Shown one piece after another: positions 47,894-59,988 of a DNA stretch of 64,000 nucleotides (within the stretch, counting starts at the first letter, position 1; the number at the start of each line of letters is the position of its first letter). The translations under genes and the position numbers were made by a program. Below the pieces are notes generated by a model, which was given only the letters and a program-made list of their open reading frames with translations, made no database searches and was not told where the DNA came from. The stretch is taken from NCBI GenBank assembly GCA_013397075.1, contig VWZS01001985.1:496001-560000 (forward strand). Reading direction: 5' to 3'. The DNA comes from Rhabdornis inornatus (taxonomy: Eukaryota; Chordata; Aves; Passeriformes; Rhabdornithidae).

Positions 47894-48810
47894 AGGATTC
47901 CTAATGCAGCCTAACTGTTGTCCTCTTCTTGTCTCATGGTTAGAAATCCCAGCTTAAATTCTGACTCTTTAGGTTGAACATCCTTGGCACAGCCCTGGTA
48001 CTGGGATGGCAGTGACCTTCCACACCAACTGACCTGCTCCAGGAGGGAGCTGTGAGCTCAGGATCAGGGAGCATCCTGCTCCTGCTGCAGGATTTGGCAG
48101 ACAGGACATCTCACCCCTGGCTGTAGCCCCTGCAATGCCACACTGCTCTATCAGCTTCCTTCTCGCCTCTTTCTCCACTCAGCACAGGAGAGTTATCTCA
48201 CCCACGTGGCTTTCTTGGTGTTCTGTTTCTGCAGGTCTGAAGGTGGCCCTGGGCACAGGCTGAGGGGCAGAGCTTGCCTGGAGCCAGGGCAGGATAAAGG
48301 CAGCAGTGGAATATCCAAGCCACAGCAGAACCTGAGCTCCAGGGGCTGCAGAGCAGGGGGCTGTGGGCTGCTCTGCTGCTGCCGGGTATTTCTTACCTAG
48401 CTGGTTTCATGAGAATGGTTTTAACCCTTCCTTTCGAGAGACTCAAAGTTCATCTAAGCCCAAGACATAGGTAGATGTTCTCCAGGAGCTGGGACTACTC
48501 AATTTATTGCACAGAGTGCAACAATCCTGGTGACGTCCCTCTCTCCTGCACTTGTTTCCTCCTGCCATGAGAGAGGCTTGGTGGGGTGGCTCAGGGAAGC
48601 AGCAGCTCCTGCCTGAGACCTGCAGGGATGTCACACAGCAGGCCTGGCTCTGATGGGGAAAGATGTAAGATTGGAGAAGGAAATCAATGAGAGGACTTCA
48701 GATAGCTGAGTTCCCCTCCAGGGTCTACTTACATCAAAAATACTCCCACAGCAGAAAATCCTCTAAGACAAGAAGACCTGAGTGGTGATATTGGGAAATG
48801 CAATAATTCA
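47894..48810. other. Unassigned sequence
   Basis: No gene or named repeat recognised. Confidence 0.5.
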
Positions 48811-48959
48811 TGGAATCATGGAATGGTTTGGGTTGGAAGGGACCTTAAAATTTACCTTGTGCCACCCCCCTGCCATGGGCAGGGACATCTTCCACGAGAT
48901 CAGTTTGCTCAGAGCCCCATCCAGCCTGGCCTGGGACACTTCCAGGGATGCAGGGGCAT
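48811..48959 (-). mobile_element. CR1 LINE 3' fragment
   Basis: The + strand reads TGGAATCATGGAATGGTTTG, GGTTGGAAGGGACCTTAAAA, CCTGCCATGGGCAGGGACAT, GCTCAGAGCCCCATCCAGCC and GACACTTCCAGGGATGCAGG, the reverse complement of the CR1 3' end. 5'-truncated. Confidence 0.94.
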
Positions 48960-50239
48960 TATTAGAACACACAGAGCTTTTGTGAAAACAGACTGAGCAT
49001 TTATCTGCTGGAAGAGAGGGGACAGAACGAATCCAGATGGTTACTGACAGCTGTTGTGGTCTGTGCTGGTACCAGTGGTGTGGGTACCATTGGTACAACA
49101 CAGGCTGCTTGGCAGAGGCTGAGGGTCCCAAAGTCCCCAAAGTCCCCAGTTTGATCCCCAAACGGATGGGCAGGCAGGAAGCAGGAGTGATGGTGTGATG
49201 GTGCACAGAGGCAGGAGGTGAGGACCCAGGACAGGACAGGGGGTCTGCACCTTAGCCTTGGCAGAGCCACACAAGGGTTGGCATCCTCCAAAGGGATCCT
49301 GGGGCATGTTTATCCTGGGGACTGGGGACAAATAGAGGAACAGTGCGTGGTTCAGGTGACCTGTTCGGCTGTTTTGGTGGATGTAGCTCAATGCACCTCC
49401 AAAAGGACTGGTTGGCCACAACAATTCCCATGAATGAAGGAGGTGGATGAGGCCACCTGCCTGGCATCACCACTGATCCCAGCTCCAGGGGCACCTGGGA
49501 GCCCTGGTGAGGGAGGATAACCCATGAAGCTGCTGCTTTACTGGCATGATGGGAACACAGCAGGATGGTGGGAGGGTAGCAGGACATGTGGCAATAAAAA
49601 GAAGGGCATAATCAAAAGAAGAGCATAATTAAAACACCAGGTGGAAAGAGGAGCCCGAGGGGATCCCTGTGGGTGGCAAACCCGAGGTGCAATAACAAAA
49701 ATGCTGCAGGGTGATTCTACTCTGAGAGCAGCAGTGGGGAAAGATGAAATGGGGTGAGCAAAGCTGCAAATTTAGGCCAGGTGATGACGGTGGGAAATGC
49801 CAGCTACTCACAGACAGGCCAGGTCAGTGATTGCACTGGAGGCTGCACTTTTGGATGTGACAAAATCTGTGTCCCAGGAGGATCAGCTTTACAGCCTGTG
49901 AGGGGCAATGCTGCTCTGGTTTAGTCTTGATGCAGATGCAGGGGGGGCATCCCTGTCCCTGGGCAGGTTGGCAGTGAGCGCAGCAAGGTGAGCCACCCTG
50001 TCACCTGATGCTTGTCTGCAAGAAGGGAACTGCCTAAAAATGAGGGAAAAGGACACCAGAGCTGTGCAGGGAGCAAGAAACTGCAGAGCAGCTCAAGGGG
50101 AGTTCAGTAAAGCTGGTGGGGATTGGTTTAAAACAGAGTCAGAGCATTGCTTGTCCCAGCAGATTGCTGGAGCTGGCTGTCCCAAGGAGGGGATGGCACA
50201 AATTCATGGACAGCAAGTCACTGAGTGGACGGACAGGGC
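48960..50239. other. Unassigned sequence
   Basis: No gene. A CCCAAAGT phrase is repeated at 49130-49150. No recognised repeat. Confidence 0.5.
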
Positions 50240-50397
50240 AGGCTGATCTCTCCTGGAAGCGTTCAAATCCAAGCTGGAGGGAGCTTGGAGCTCCTGGTCT
50301 TGTGGAAGTTGTCCCTGCCCATGGCAGAGGGTAGGACTGGTAGGACTTTAATATCCTTTCCAACCCAAATCACTCTACAATCCATAATTCTATGAAT
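50240..50397 (+). mobile_element. CR1 LINE 3' fragment, diverged
   Basis: CTCTCCTGGAAGCGTTCAAA, GTTGTCCCTGCCCATGGCAG, GGACTTTAATATCCTTTCCA, ACCCAAATCACTCTACAATC and ATAATTCTATGAAT. The left border is uncertain; the part from 50116 may also belong to it. Confidence 0.8.
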
Positions 50398-50677
50398 TTC
50401 TGATCCCTAATCCAGCAGCTGAGGGCCACCCGCCAGGGCAAGGCTGGATGCTGCCCCTAAGGCAGAACAGGCAATTTTAGTGGCTCCTCACCCTCTTTAC
50501 TTCCCTTTTGCACAGCTCTTTTCTTTGCAGGAAGTGTTTAGGATCTTAACCAAATGTGGCTTTCTAAAACCTGTGCTCAGAAACAATATTTTTTGTTGTT
50601 GATTTTCTCCCTCAAATTAAAAAAAAATACTTCCAGCAGAAGCAAGTGAGCCTGAGCAGGTTTGTCAGATCCTTTGG

Positions 50678-50759
50678 AAGAAAAGAAAAGAGAAAAGAGA
50701 AAAGAGAAGAGAAGAGAAGAGAAGAGAAGAAAAGAAAAGAAAAGAAAAGAAAAGAAAAG
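50678..50759. repeat. (GAAAA/GAAGA)n purine array
   Basis: AAGAAAAGAAAAGAG units pass into GAAGA units and then GAAAA units, 82 bases, all purine on the + strand. Confidence 0.97.
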
Positions 50760-53299
50760 TTTCCTACAAGGTTTGTAGTGAACAGAGCCAAGCAAGGGGT
50801 AAATGTTGTCCTGGTGAGGGTGGGGATGGAGACAGGGAGTTGCACAAAGTGCAGAATTCACAGCCTGATCTCTGCTCTCAAAACCCAAACCAGCAAAGGA
50901 AAAGCAAACCTCTCCTCTCTCCTGGACACCCTCCACCATCACCTACACCACCTACCCTGGATTCCAAGGTGCTCATCAAACCCACGCTGCTCCCTCTGGG
51001 CACACAGCCCTCTGCCAGGGGCCATGGCAGGGGTGACCCTGGGCTCCCTGTGCTGATGGATCTGATTGTGGATCTAAGCCAGGAACAACCCCTCACCCAT
51101 TTATCCAAGGAGGAAAATTCGTTTTCTTTGTGCTCCAACTCCTGCCTTGGCAGATTTGGCCTGGCACTTTGTCCCTGCCTGCTGCTGTCCCTCCTCTTCC
51201 TCCTCGTGTGACAGTGACAACACAACTGCATCCCTCAGTACCAGCTTTATCTGTGAGCTCCTCTGGCTCTGACAGTAAAAAATGGTCTTTCATGTGCTGC
51301 AGAAGTTCATAATGTCCCAGCATTGATAGGGATACAGTGCAAAAGAAATAAAATCAATAAAATATTCAAAGCTTTCACATTATAAGCTCCAGCAAAACTT
51401 TTTACCAAATGTTTACTGTATAATAAATTCTATTAAAAAGCCCAAGCTTGTATGCTGAAGAGGGGTGGAATGTTGTCACTTTAATTGCAATGGCATAAAT
51501 ATTTGATATTCAGTAAATTAGATCTGTAGCTCTGAAAACATTCTTGCAAATGGATTTTTACCTGTAGCACAGTGCCATTAGCAGGAGAAAGTCAACACAG
51601 CCCCAGGGCCTGTAATTAACTCAACCCAAGCAGAACTAAACATTTTTGACAGTTTTCCTGGTCTGGAATTAACTGTCATAGCAGAGAATGAAAGGAAGTG
51701 CATTGTCACATTATGTTTACGTAAAGTCTGTAAAATGCTGTGTTTTGTATTTTTGTTTTGTTAAGTCTGAGTTTCATGCCCCATTATTTTTTTCATCATT
51801 AGAGACAAGCTTAAAAACAACTAATGATGGATTTTATATCCTCAGAGTAGTCTGAAAAAAAAAATGGGGAAGACATTAGTACAGTAATTCAATTTTTCTT
51901 TATTTTTTTCTCTGTAATGAAGCATGGTACACTGTGTTCTGGTATAAATCATAATGCTGTGACATTTGAAGACATTAGGAACTCTGGTTTTCCTATCTGA
52001 TTCAAGGTTCTCAGATAATAAGCAGTTGTCTAGCCCGTGTCTGTCTATTTTCTTGGAGCTGGGGGATGGCATATGTATGCTTTTTTCCTTATTTTCTTTC
52101 CTCTTCTTTTTTTTTTTTATTTTATTTTGTATTTACAAAAATAACTGTCACTGCACTAAAATGCAAACCCTTGAGGGCAAATCTACTTAATGCTTTCCCT
52201 GAAAGCTACTTATTGTCCAGTAGCTCAGAGAAAATCTGTACAGCAGTAATTGAAGCGATATGTTGAGCTCCCTGACATTTTGTCCCAGAAATTATCTTAC
52301 CTGAAAAAGAAAGGGGTGTTTAGCAGGAGAGCTCCTGTGCAATTTGGGAATGGAAAGATGCTCATAAACAAGCTGATTAAAATAGATAGGGTTTGCTACA
52401 TTTATAGCAATAACTTGGGCTAATAGCTTACATTAAAAGGGGAAAACCTGTTTGGATGGCAAATATATGTCTGCTGCAAGCAGGGATTGTGTTATAATCT
52501 TGTCTCTTTCCTGACATATTGAGAAGACAAGCAAATAAGGAAACAAAAATGTCAAGATTTTTTTTTCCCTAAAGATTGCCAGATAGGGAGGAAAAAAAAT
52601 CAAGGCAAAATTAACGGCATTCTCCTGCCTGTGCTGCTCTGCCATGCTGCTCACCTCAATGAAAAGCTTTTATTTTGAATTTCTGAATATCTCAGGGAAA
52701 GCAGAGAAACCCCTCTTTTCCCAAGATACATCATGCAAGAAATGACCTCAGCTCGATGCAATTTTTATTTTGCATTCCGTTTCAGAGTAGAAGTCCCTCC
52801 TGTTCCCACACCGGGGCTGGTGGCAGGAGGGGTTTAATGGTTCCTCATCAACCTGCACTTGCCTGTTCACTTCAGTCTCCTCTTATGGCATTTTCCACAT
52901 CTTCATCCATACCCAGAACCACTTCAGTGTTGAGCACACAGCACCTTCATTAAGAGAGAGAGAAAAAAGCAAGAAAGGCAGGAAAGCAGCCTGTGGAAGA
53001 GGGGAATCTGTGAAAAACTGCTTATCCAGGAGCTTTGTCACCACAGCAGGAAGGGGACCCTAACACTGGGAGAATAAACAAGTGAGAGCAGAGGAGGCTT
53101 CACTGCTCCTGACAATCAGGGGCTCGGTTTGGAGTCACTTCATTCCTGTTGGGAATTTCAGCCATGAGGAATGTTTATGGGATTTTTAGCTGCAATGCTG
53201 CTGGTGCTGAGCCTGTGGCTGGCACTGGTGTGACTGGTGGGAGCTGTGGGGGCTGAGCCCCTGGCAGGGCCAGGAGAGGATCCAGGGCAGCAGGACTGG
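50760..53299. other. Unassigned sequence, AT-rich block 51320-52650
   Basis: No gene. The AT-rich part contains many short A/T motifs (ATTGCAAT, TAATTAA, ATAAATATT) and a T-rich run at 52081-52130. It may be conserved regulatory DNA; see the findings. Confidence 0.45.
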
Positions 53300-53320
53300 C
53301 TGCTGCTGCTGCTGCTGCTG
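53300..53320 (+). repeat. (CTG)7 trinucleotide run
   Basis: Seven CTG units in GC-rich sequence. There is no supported reading frame, so this is not taken as a poly-amino-acid tract. Confidence 0.95.
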
Positions 53321-55092
53321 CCTCTTTTCTCACTGAATTAGGCAAATTACAGAGCGCTGTCTCTTTGCTAAATTAATTAGCTCAATTAGGCTGGGGGGGG
53401 ATGCAGAGGCGTGTGTGTGCTTCTTCTCACTCTCCCTCTTTGATCCCTCCTGTCTTCCTGCAGGGCCCTGAGGTTTATGGCATCCCCCAGGGGATGGATG
53501 GAGCCGCTGCCCTTCCCGGTGGCACCTGGGGCATCCCCCAGCCCCAGCGTGTCTGGGAGCACTGGGAATGCTCCAGCCTGAGCTTTGAGATTCCTGGCCC
53601 CTGAACACCTTCCTTCTCCCAGCCTGGCTTTGGGCTGGGGCTGAGATTTTTGGCATCAGGGATATTTCCCACCTGCCCATGGGATCCTGTCCCTGGATGC
53701 TGCAACTGGCACCTTGGCACCAAGCAGGGCACACATGGGAGACTCCAGGGCATGTTCCTGTACCCTGGGATAGGGCACATCATGCCCTCCTATCCCTCAC
53801 ACTTCCCTGCCTCTGTGTTCCCTTTGGCTGTGGATTTGTCATGGGAAAAGGGGATCTCAGAGCACAGCAAGTCTCAGATTTTAAATACATCACACTTTTC
53901 TGTCACCTCCTGCTCACAGCATTTCAGGTCAGGCAGCTGGAATTGCATCCTTGCAGATACTGGGATCTCCCTTTTGGGATCAGGCCATGCCTCTGCCGAG
54001 CCCTTTGCCTCCCAGAACCAGCAGACAAGCTTGGCATTCCATGAGAGAACAAGGAGTCAGGTCCCACTGCCACCATGGGTGGTCACATCTTACTCCCAAC
54101 ACCAGGAAGGTGCTCAGGACCCCCTGCTCAAGCCCCATGTTGGAGCAGGACCAGCATCTCCACTCCTCCATGTGACATCCCTGGGAAGCTGCCACATCCA
54201 AAGCTCTTTTCTCATGTTTGCATGTGATAAAAGATTCAGCACATGGAGGAGAAACCAAGTTCTGATTTATTAGTAGCAACTAAACACTAAAAGACAGCAC
54301 AGGGTCTATCAATACTGCTTAGCAATAGAGCCTGCTGTAATCTCCTGCATGGCAAAATAATCAGGAATGTCACTTTTCATAGGATTCATCAGAAACAATG
54401 AGACATTTCACAAATAATCCTCACCCAGCATTAACGATGAGATATAAAGAGACCCGAGTGCAATTACTAAAGAAAACAATTATATGTCAGCAAATATATT
54501 CATCTTCATTTGATTTAAGCACCTACCTTCCATGGCTATAAAAGGGATTGGAATGTTAACTCAATTTGTGGCGCAGCAAATTGAGGCAGCATAGATGTGG
54601 TTTCAGCAAGGTGGTGCAAAGGGAGGTGAGGGAGAGAGCACAAACACAGATGGGATGAAGCTCCAGGATGGACATTCCCATCCCAGCTCTGTATGGGGGC
54701 TCTTCCAAAGACCTGGTGACTTTTCTCATGCTTGGAGCACACCTGGAACTGTCTGAGTTAAGGGCTGACTGCAGCCTTTCTGTTTTCAGAGGTTTCATTC
54801 TTCTACCTCCCTTAAATCATCACTTTCTTCTGAATGAAAACATGTTTTGCAAAAACGAATATAAATGGAAAACGGGTTAGATTAAAAATAATCCCCATTT
54901 AAAACTTTTCTCTTAATGCATAAGGTAGTAATTTTTTTTTCTTTAAGCAAGAATAAGTGTGTTTATTTGTGTTTGAAGAAAGCATCCATTTCTGCAGCTC
55001 TTTATTCTGGCCACAGCCTGGAGGCTGAGGCACATGGAATTACCAAGGTTTCTTTTGCGTTCCTGGGCTCCAAAATACCAATACATGAAGCC
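53321..55092. other. Unassigned sequence
   Basis: No gene or named repeat. The 207-codon + frame at 53650-54273 has no recognisable domain. A G run lies at 53393-53400. 54250-54560 is AT-rich. Confidence 0.5.
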
Positions 55093-55487
55093 AGACGGAG
55101 AGAGCTGGGGCTGTTCAGCCTGGAGAAGAGAAGGCTCCAGGGACAGCTCAGAGCCCCTTCCAGCGCCTAGAGGGATCCCAGAGCTGGAGACAGACTTGGG
55201 ACAAGGACTGGTGATGACAGGCCCAGGAAGAAAATGGCTTTAAGCTGAGGGAGGATAGATTTAGGTCAGATATATGAAAGAGAATCTTCCCTGTGAGGGT
55301 GGGAGGCCCTGGCACAGGGTGCCCAGAGCAGCTGTGGCTGCCCCTGGATCCCTGGCAGTGCCCAAGGCCAGGTTGGACATTGGGGCTTGGAGCAGCCTGG
55401 GACAGTGGAAGGTGTCCCTGCCCATGGCAGGGGGTGGATTGAGATGATTTTTTGAGATCCCTTCCAAACCAAACCATTCTGTGATTC
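55093..55487 (+). mobile_element. CR1 LINE 3' fragment, ~395 bp
   Basis: The longest CR1 piece here. Landmarks in order: GGGGCTGTTCAGCCTGGAGA, GAAAATGGCTTTAAGCTGAG, GATTTAGGTCAGATATATGA, GGCCCTGGCACAGGGTGCCC, AGAGCAGCTGTGGCTGCCCC, GCTTGGAGCAGCCTGGGACA, GTGTCCCTGCCCATGGCAGG, then AAACCATTCTGTGATTCTGT. The end carries the start of the usual ATTCTGTG terminal repeat. Confidence 0.95.
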
Positions 55488-55785
55488 TGTGTGAGCTTTG
55501 GGATGCTCTCCAAATCCTGGGTTTCTGCTGCCTGGCTGTTATTTCTCATCCCAGCTGATTCCACAGCCCTGTCTCACACCCCAGCCCTGTGTCTCTGCCC
55601 CTCTCTGACCTGCTGGGCAATCCTCCCTCTCCTGCCCCACTTACCTGCGTGGGCAGAGGCCACTTCCCACCAGCTCTTCCACTGGAAGAGAAGAGAAATG
55701 GTGATAATTTTTCTACCTGTTTTAATGATGAGCTCTTTTGTGATCAGGTCGAAGGGAAAAGTAATACCAGAAGGGGAGAAAAGGC

Positions 55786-55803
55786 CTTTTTTTTTTTTTT
55801 TTT
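55786..55803. repeat. Poly-T, left of gap
   Basis: Eighteen T directly before the gap. Confidence 0.97.
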
Positions 55804-55818
55804 NNNNNNNNNNNNNNN
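55804..55818. other. Assembly gap (15 N)
   Basis: Fifteen N within a T tract. Confidence 0.99.

Positions 55819-55850
<32 letters not shown>
55819..55850. repeat. Poly-T, right of gap
   Basis: Thirty-two T after the gap, so the whole tract is at least 50 T. Avian CR1 copies do not end in poly-A, so this is not a CR1 tail. Confidence 0.97.
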
Positions 55851-58429
55851 CTGGTGGGACTGTCACATCGAGTCAGTTTGGGTTTGTTTTTTTTTTTTAC
55901 CTGTTCTGAATACTTATCCTTTCCTAATGCTGAGTTCTACCCTACCCTGGCACAATGCTGGCTTTTTCCCCCAAAACCCTGCAACCAATTGCATGTTCAT
56001 CCATTTTCCTGCTGCCTCTGCCTGTTCCCTGCCCCATCCCCCCGACGTGTAGCAGCACAACATTACCTTTCTGAATGCAGGGGGAAACGAAGAGAGCCTC
56101 AGAGCACATGTGAATCACAAGGAAGTGGTTTCCCTAGTGACAGAAACCACATGAAAGCTCTCACCGTTCACTCTCACGGGACCTTTTAGCACTTTGGATT
56201 GTGGGGAGAGCAAGAAATGGTAAAAAATGCTGTGGTTGGGAAAGGAGCAGGTGAACACTGAAATGCTAAATGGTGTTGGCAACCCACAAAAAGCCACCAG
56301 CAGCTCCTGGGGGGTTTTCCTGAGGATCCTGTAGGATCACACAGTGGCTCTCAGGTGCCTTCTCCAAGGCAAAGTGCTGGAGAACCCTGGAGAAGCTTGT
56401 TCAGAGCCTGGCAGCACCCCAGCCATCCCTTCATTCCATGTCACCTGCCCCTGCTGGCCTGTCCCCTTGGCAGCACCCTGGAGCAGGGCACTGGTGGCAC
56501 CCCAGCCCTGGGGACACCGCCTGGATCTCTGTGTGCTGGAGGCAAGCACAGAAGGAAGAAGTGCTTGGAAGGAGTACAGCAGTAGGCAGAGAGGCAGATG
56601 GAAAGGGCAGGCAGACAATTATCAGTGTCTTTGGCTCACACTCAAGAGTTTTTTCGCCTCCTCTCTCAAATGTCTTTGATTTTTTGAAGCATCTCTGACA
56701 GCAAATGAGAGCAATGCCATCCTGAGAGCCCAGAGAAGTGGTGTCCACATGGGAAACCAAGAAGAAAAGCATCCTTTGCTGGAGCAGGACTCTCTTCCTC
56801 TGCACCCTGGGCACATTAGCTTAATAACGAGCTTTTTAGCAGATTTCAGTGAACAAGAAGCAATTTATTTGTCGTCATGGAGACAAAGAAGACCTTCTGG
56901 AAAAGAGCATTGAATGAAGAGAAGAAGGTTTATTGTGCAGAGCAATGAGGCATTCACTTGGAACATTAGCATCACACAAAGCAGGCCATACAAGTGGTCT
57001 TGCAAACTTCTGAATGCATGGTTGGATGTGTTTTGGGTCCTGGCTTTCCCTGGAAAGGCCAAGAGGAGGACTGGAGCTTGGTGTTTTATACATGATATTT
57101 GATGTCCAGCCCTGTTCCTAGATGACTCTGGGGGAAACAAAAGGTTCCTTGTTGGTGCATGGCTGAACCTCACTGGTTGCATTTCTGCTGGGTGTTTCCA
57201 GGGACTGAATTCTGAAATTCAGCTGCCAACAGAACAAACCCCAAATAAGCCAAGAGCATGCATCTCAAAGTATACTTTGTTCATTTATTTTGACAACTCT
57301 AGTGTTTCTTTAATTATTTATAACGCTTCTTACTGGAGTAGATTTTTGTAAAAATAATGAAGCCTTAGTAGTATAGCATCTATGATCACATCTGCAGGGG
57401 AAGGGGGAGGCAGGCAGCCACTCTCTGACGTGAGGGGAAAGGAAAATGTAGGTTGGAAGCAAAGTCTTCTTCCCTAAGAAAAGTTTTCAAGCACCAAAGG
57501 AGAGGGCAGACCTGTGAGACCCAGCACTGCAAGGGTTAAAAAGAGAATTTTTTTTTTTTTTTTTTTGGGGTGGATGTGAATTGCAGAAGAGCAGCTTCCT
57601 CCAGGAAATGTGGGTTCAATGGCATGTGGATTTTGGCCCGTGGTGGGTTTGTCTCTGGAGTGCTGTCAGTGGGAGCTGAGGTTTGGGATGCCACCAGAGG
57701 GGAATTGAGGTGCTGAAGGAAACTCTGCAGGGCTCCCACCTCAGCAAGGTGCTCACAGCACTGCAGGCAGGGGAGAAAGTTTCACTTCAAAACATCATCC
57801 TCCATGAATCCAGGAAGCTGGTGAGAAACACCTCAAAACACTTATTTTGCACAATGGGCTGAATTCTGTCCTAAGCCAGGGTGCAATATGATGTCACATG
57901 TGAGGATTCCAGCAGCAATGAAATGCTTTTCCCCATCCCTTCCAGGGGACACTGGAGGCTGTGCCTAGCAGAGGGTGCACAGGTGAGCACCCCAAGGTTT
58001 GCTACCTCTGCACCTTGCTCACATTGGCAAGGGAGCCTTTGCAAATGGGAAATTTGCCCTTTTTGCCCAAATTCCCAAGTGTGTTCTCCCCAGGGAGTCA
58101 GGAGCACCATGGCTGTGTCCTCCTTGGAGCACATCCCAGCACAGGCCTCTGCACCCACCGTGGGTGTCCCAGAGAGGTGGGGAAAGAGGGAAGATCCCAG
58201 AGGACATGGAGCATCTCCCAGGGGTCAGAGAAGACTTCTGGCAGAAATCTGACCCCAAAGCAGGGCAGAAAAACATCTGGCTTCAGGTGAGGGCCACTGA
58301 GGATCCAAACATTCTTGCCAAGAGGACTCTCTCCTTCCCTTCTTATTGAAGAGAAAAGCTCATTCTACCAGGCAAATGCTGGAAGAATGCAAAACCACAA
58401 AGAGTTTATATATTTAACCCACACGAGGA
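55851..58429. other. Unassigned sequence with a possible LTR remnant
   Basis: No gene. A T run lies at 57548-57566. The part 56880-57140 may be an LTR remnant on the minus strand (separate entry). Confidence 0.45.
56880..57140 (-). mobile_element. Possible LTR remnant, minus strand
   Basis: On the minus strand a TATAAAA box (57084-57090 on +) is followed about 155 bases later by CAATAAACCTTCTTC (AATAAA at 56929-56934 on +). This TATA-to-AATAAA layout resembles the U3-R part of an LTR, but I find neither TG/CA ends nor a flanking duplication, and no second copy in the window. Confidence 0.25.
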
Positions 58430-58640
58430 ATATAATTATTCTTTTTAATCAAGTCTATTCAAACCATTTATTACTTTATTCTTCCATTTCAATAGCAGAA
58501 TGATTAAGATGGAATCTTAAAGGAATTCTTCACAACAATAATAATGTCTCTTATCGCGAGAGGCAGTCTCTGCTCTGTCCTGCAAATTCTCGGCATTAAA
58601 ATATTAAATATATTCAATATATCAAAACCCTCCATTTCAC
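58430..58640 (-). repeat. Paired AT-rich element, copy B (inverted partner at 43563-43770)
   Basis: Reverse complement of copy A, about 14.8 kb away, with the 71-base identical core at 58467-58537. Weaker similarity may continue to about 58720. It also holds TTAAAATATTAAATATATTC at 58596-58615. Not coding and not a repeat I recognise. Confidence 0.88.
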
Positions 58641-59532
58641 TCCTGTAAAACAATTCAAAGGATATGAAGAAGAACCAGAAAGGGCCCCATTACAGCCTGC
58701 AAACAAATTCAAAAATAGGGAAAAAGGAAAAACTCCAGCATACACAATGAGCTGCAAATGGAACTCCAGCTCCAGAAATCCAAGTTCACGGCAGAGCAGG
58801 CCTGAGAGAGAAGGACATTATCATTTTGAAGACCCATTTTATATCAGCACACTCTGTCCATTATATAAGAGCCAGGCTTCTTTCAGCTCTTGATTTGTTG
58901 TCATTTTGTTTTTCAACGCACTGTATATTGGTAAGAGCAAAACTCCATCTGCAGCCTGTACAGGACACACTTCTCAGAGGGCATAACAGAATAATAAAAA
59001 GATAGAAAACAGTGGGCTATGAATAAAATCTGTATCTTCCCCAACATGAGGGATACCTCAGCAGGAAAGGCAGAGGCACAGCTGAGACCTGACAAGGGCA
59101 GGTCTGACTGAGCCTGTGGGGGCATTTGGGTATCCCAACTCTTTTGGGATGGCTCTCATGCTCTCATTATATTTGTTTCATCATTTGTTACATTTATTAG
59201 TAGTATTAGTTAATTTTATTTATTTGTTATATTATTATTGTCATGCTCTTCTTGTATTTTTAGGTTCTTGATATTCCTTGCTTGTAAGACACAGGTCTCC
59301 TGGCAGAGGGGGAGGCATGCTGGTTGTATTTTCTAGGCTAACTTTTCCTCCTGCTTTTGACTAGTCTGTGGAAAGATTTTGGACAGCCTGAAATGGATCT
59401 CACATAATTCTAGGAGAGGTCTTTTACAGCCTTTGGGTTCCAACACTTTATTTCAGATTGTTTCATGTATGGTTGACAAAGCCCTGAGTACTATGAATGA
59501 ACAATAAGTAATACAGGAATGAGCAAGGATTT
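58641..59532. other. Unassigned AT-rich sequence
   Basis: No gene. 59160-59260 is very AT-rich (TTATTAGTAGTATTAGTTAA and similar). Confidence 0.5.
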
Positions 59533-59568
59533 TGTTTTTTTCCTGTTTTTTTTTCTGTTTTTTTTCTG
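59533..59568. repeat. T-rich tract 1 with C/G interruptions
   Basis: T runs broken by CCTG, CTG and CTGGG. The spacing is the same as in 59959-59990. Confidence 0.93.
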
Positions 59569-59926
59569 GGACCAGCCTCTATCCATGACTCCACATGACA
59601 AAGGGGTTTTGAAGCTGCAGCAAGATCCAGGAGGCTGAAAATGTTTTTCTTCACCGGTGATGTGATGTTTGGGGTCCCAAACAGGCAGTGAAGGTGGCAG
59701 GTCATCCCTGGAGTGGGTGAGGCCAGCCAGGGTCCTGCCCTGCTGCCTTGGAGCACCACTGGCCCCACAAGCACATGGCTCTTTTCAGTCTACAGGGTAA
59801 TCTAGCACTCTGGAGATCTCACACAGAGCTTTGGGAAGTCTTACAATTATCTTATTATCTTGATGGTCTTCTGGATCTTGTCTCTGTAAATCCAGAATGG
59901 GACAATGTCTAATCTTTCCCATGCTT
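59569..59926. other. Unassigned sequence between two T tracts
   Basis: No gene or named repeat. Confidence 0.5.
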
Positions 59927-59988
59927 TTTTTTTGTTTGTTTGTTTGTTTTTTTCCTGTTTTTTTTTCTGTTTTTTTTTTTTTTTTTTC
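59927..59988. repeat. T-rich tract 2, (TTTG)n then long T run
   Basis: TTTG units, then the same T/CCTG/T/CTG pattern as tract 1, then a run of about 22 T. Confidence 0.95.

Noticed and set aside
50260..50275. GTTCAAATCC as a tRNA B-box
   Set aside because: It lies in a CR1 3' end, with no A-box or cloverleaf around it.
53300..53320. (CTG)7 as a coding poly-Leu/Gln/Ala tract
   Set aside because: No supported exon around it; a plain trinucleotide run.
55786..55850. Poly-T as the reverse of a poly-A tail from a processed pseudogene
   Set aside because: No gene-like sequence follows on the appropriate side, and the tract is broken by a gap. Retroposed poly-A copies are rare in birds.
55491..56189. 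232-codon + frame
   Set aside because: It reads through a poly-T tract and a 15-N gap, so its continuity is not real.
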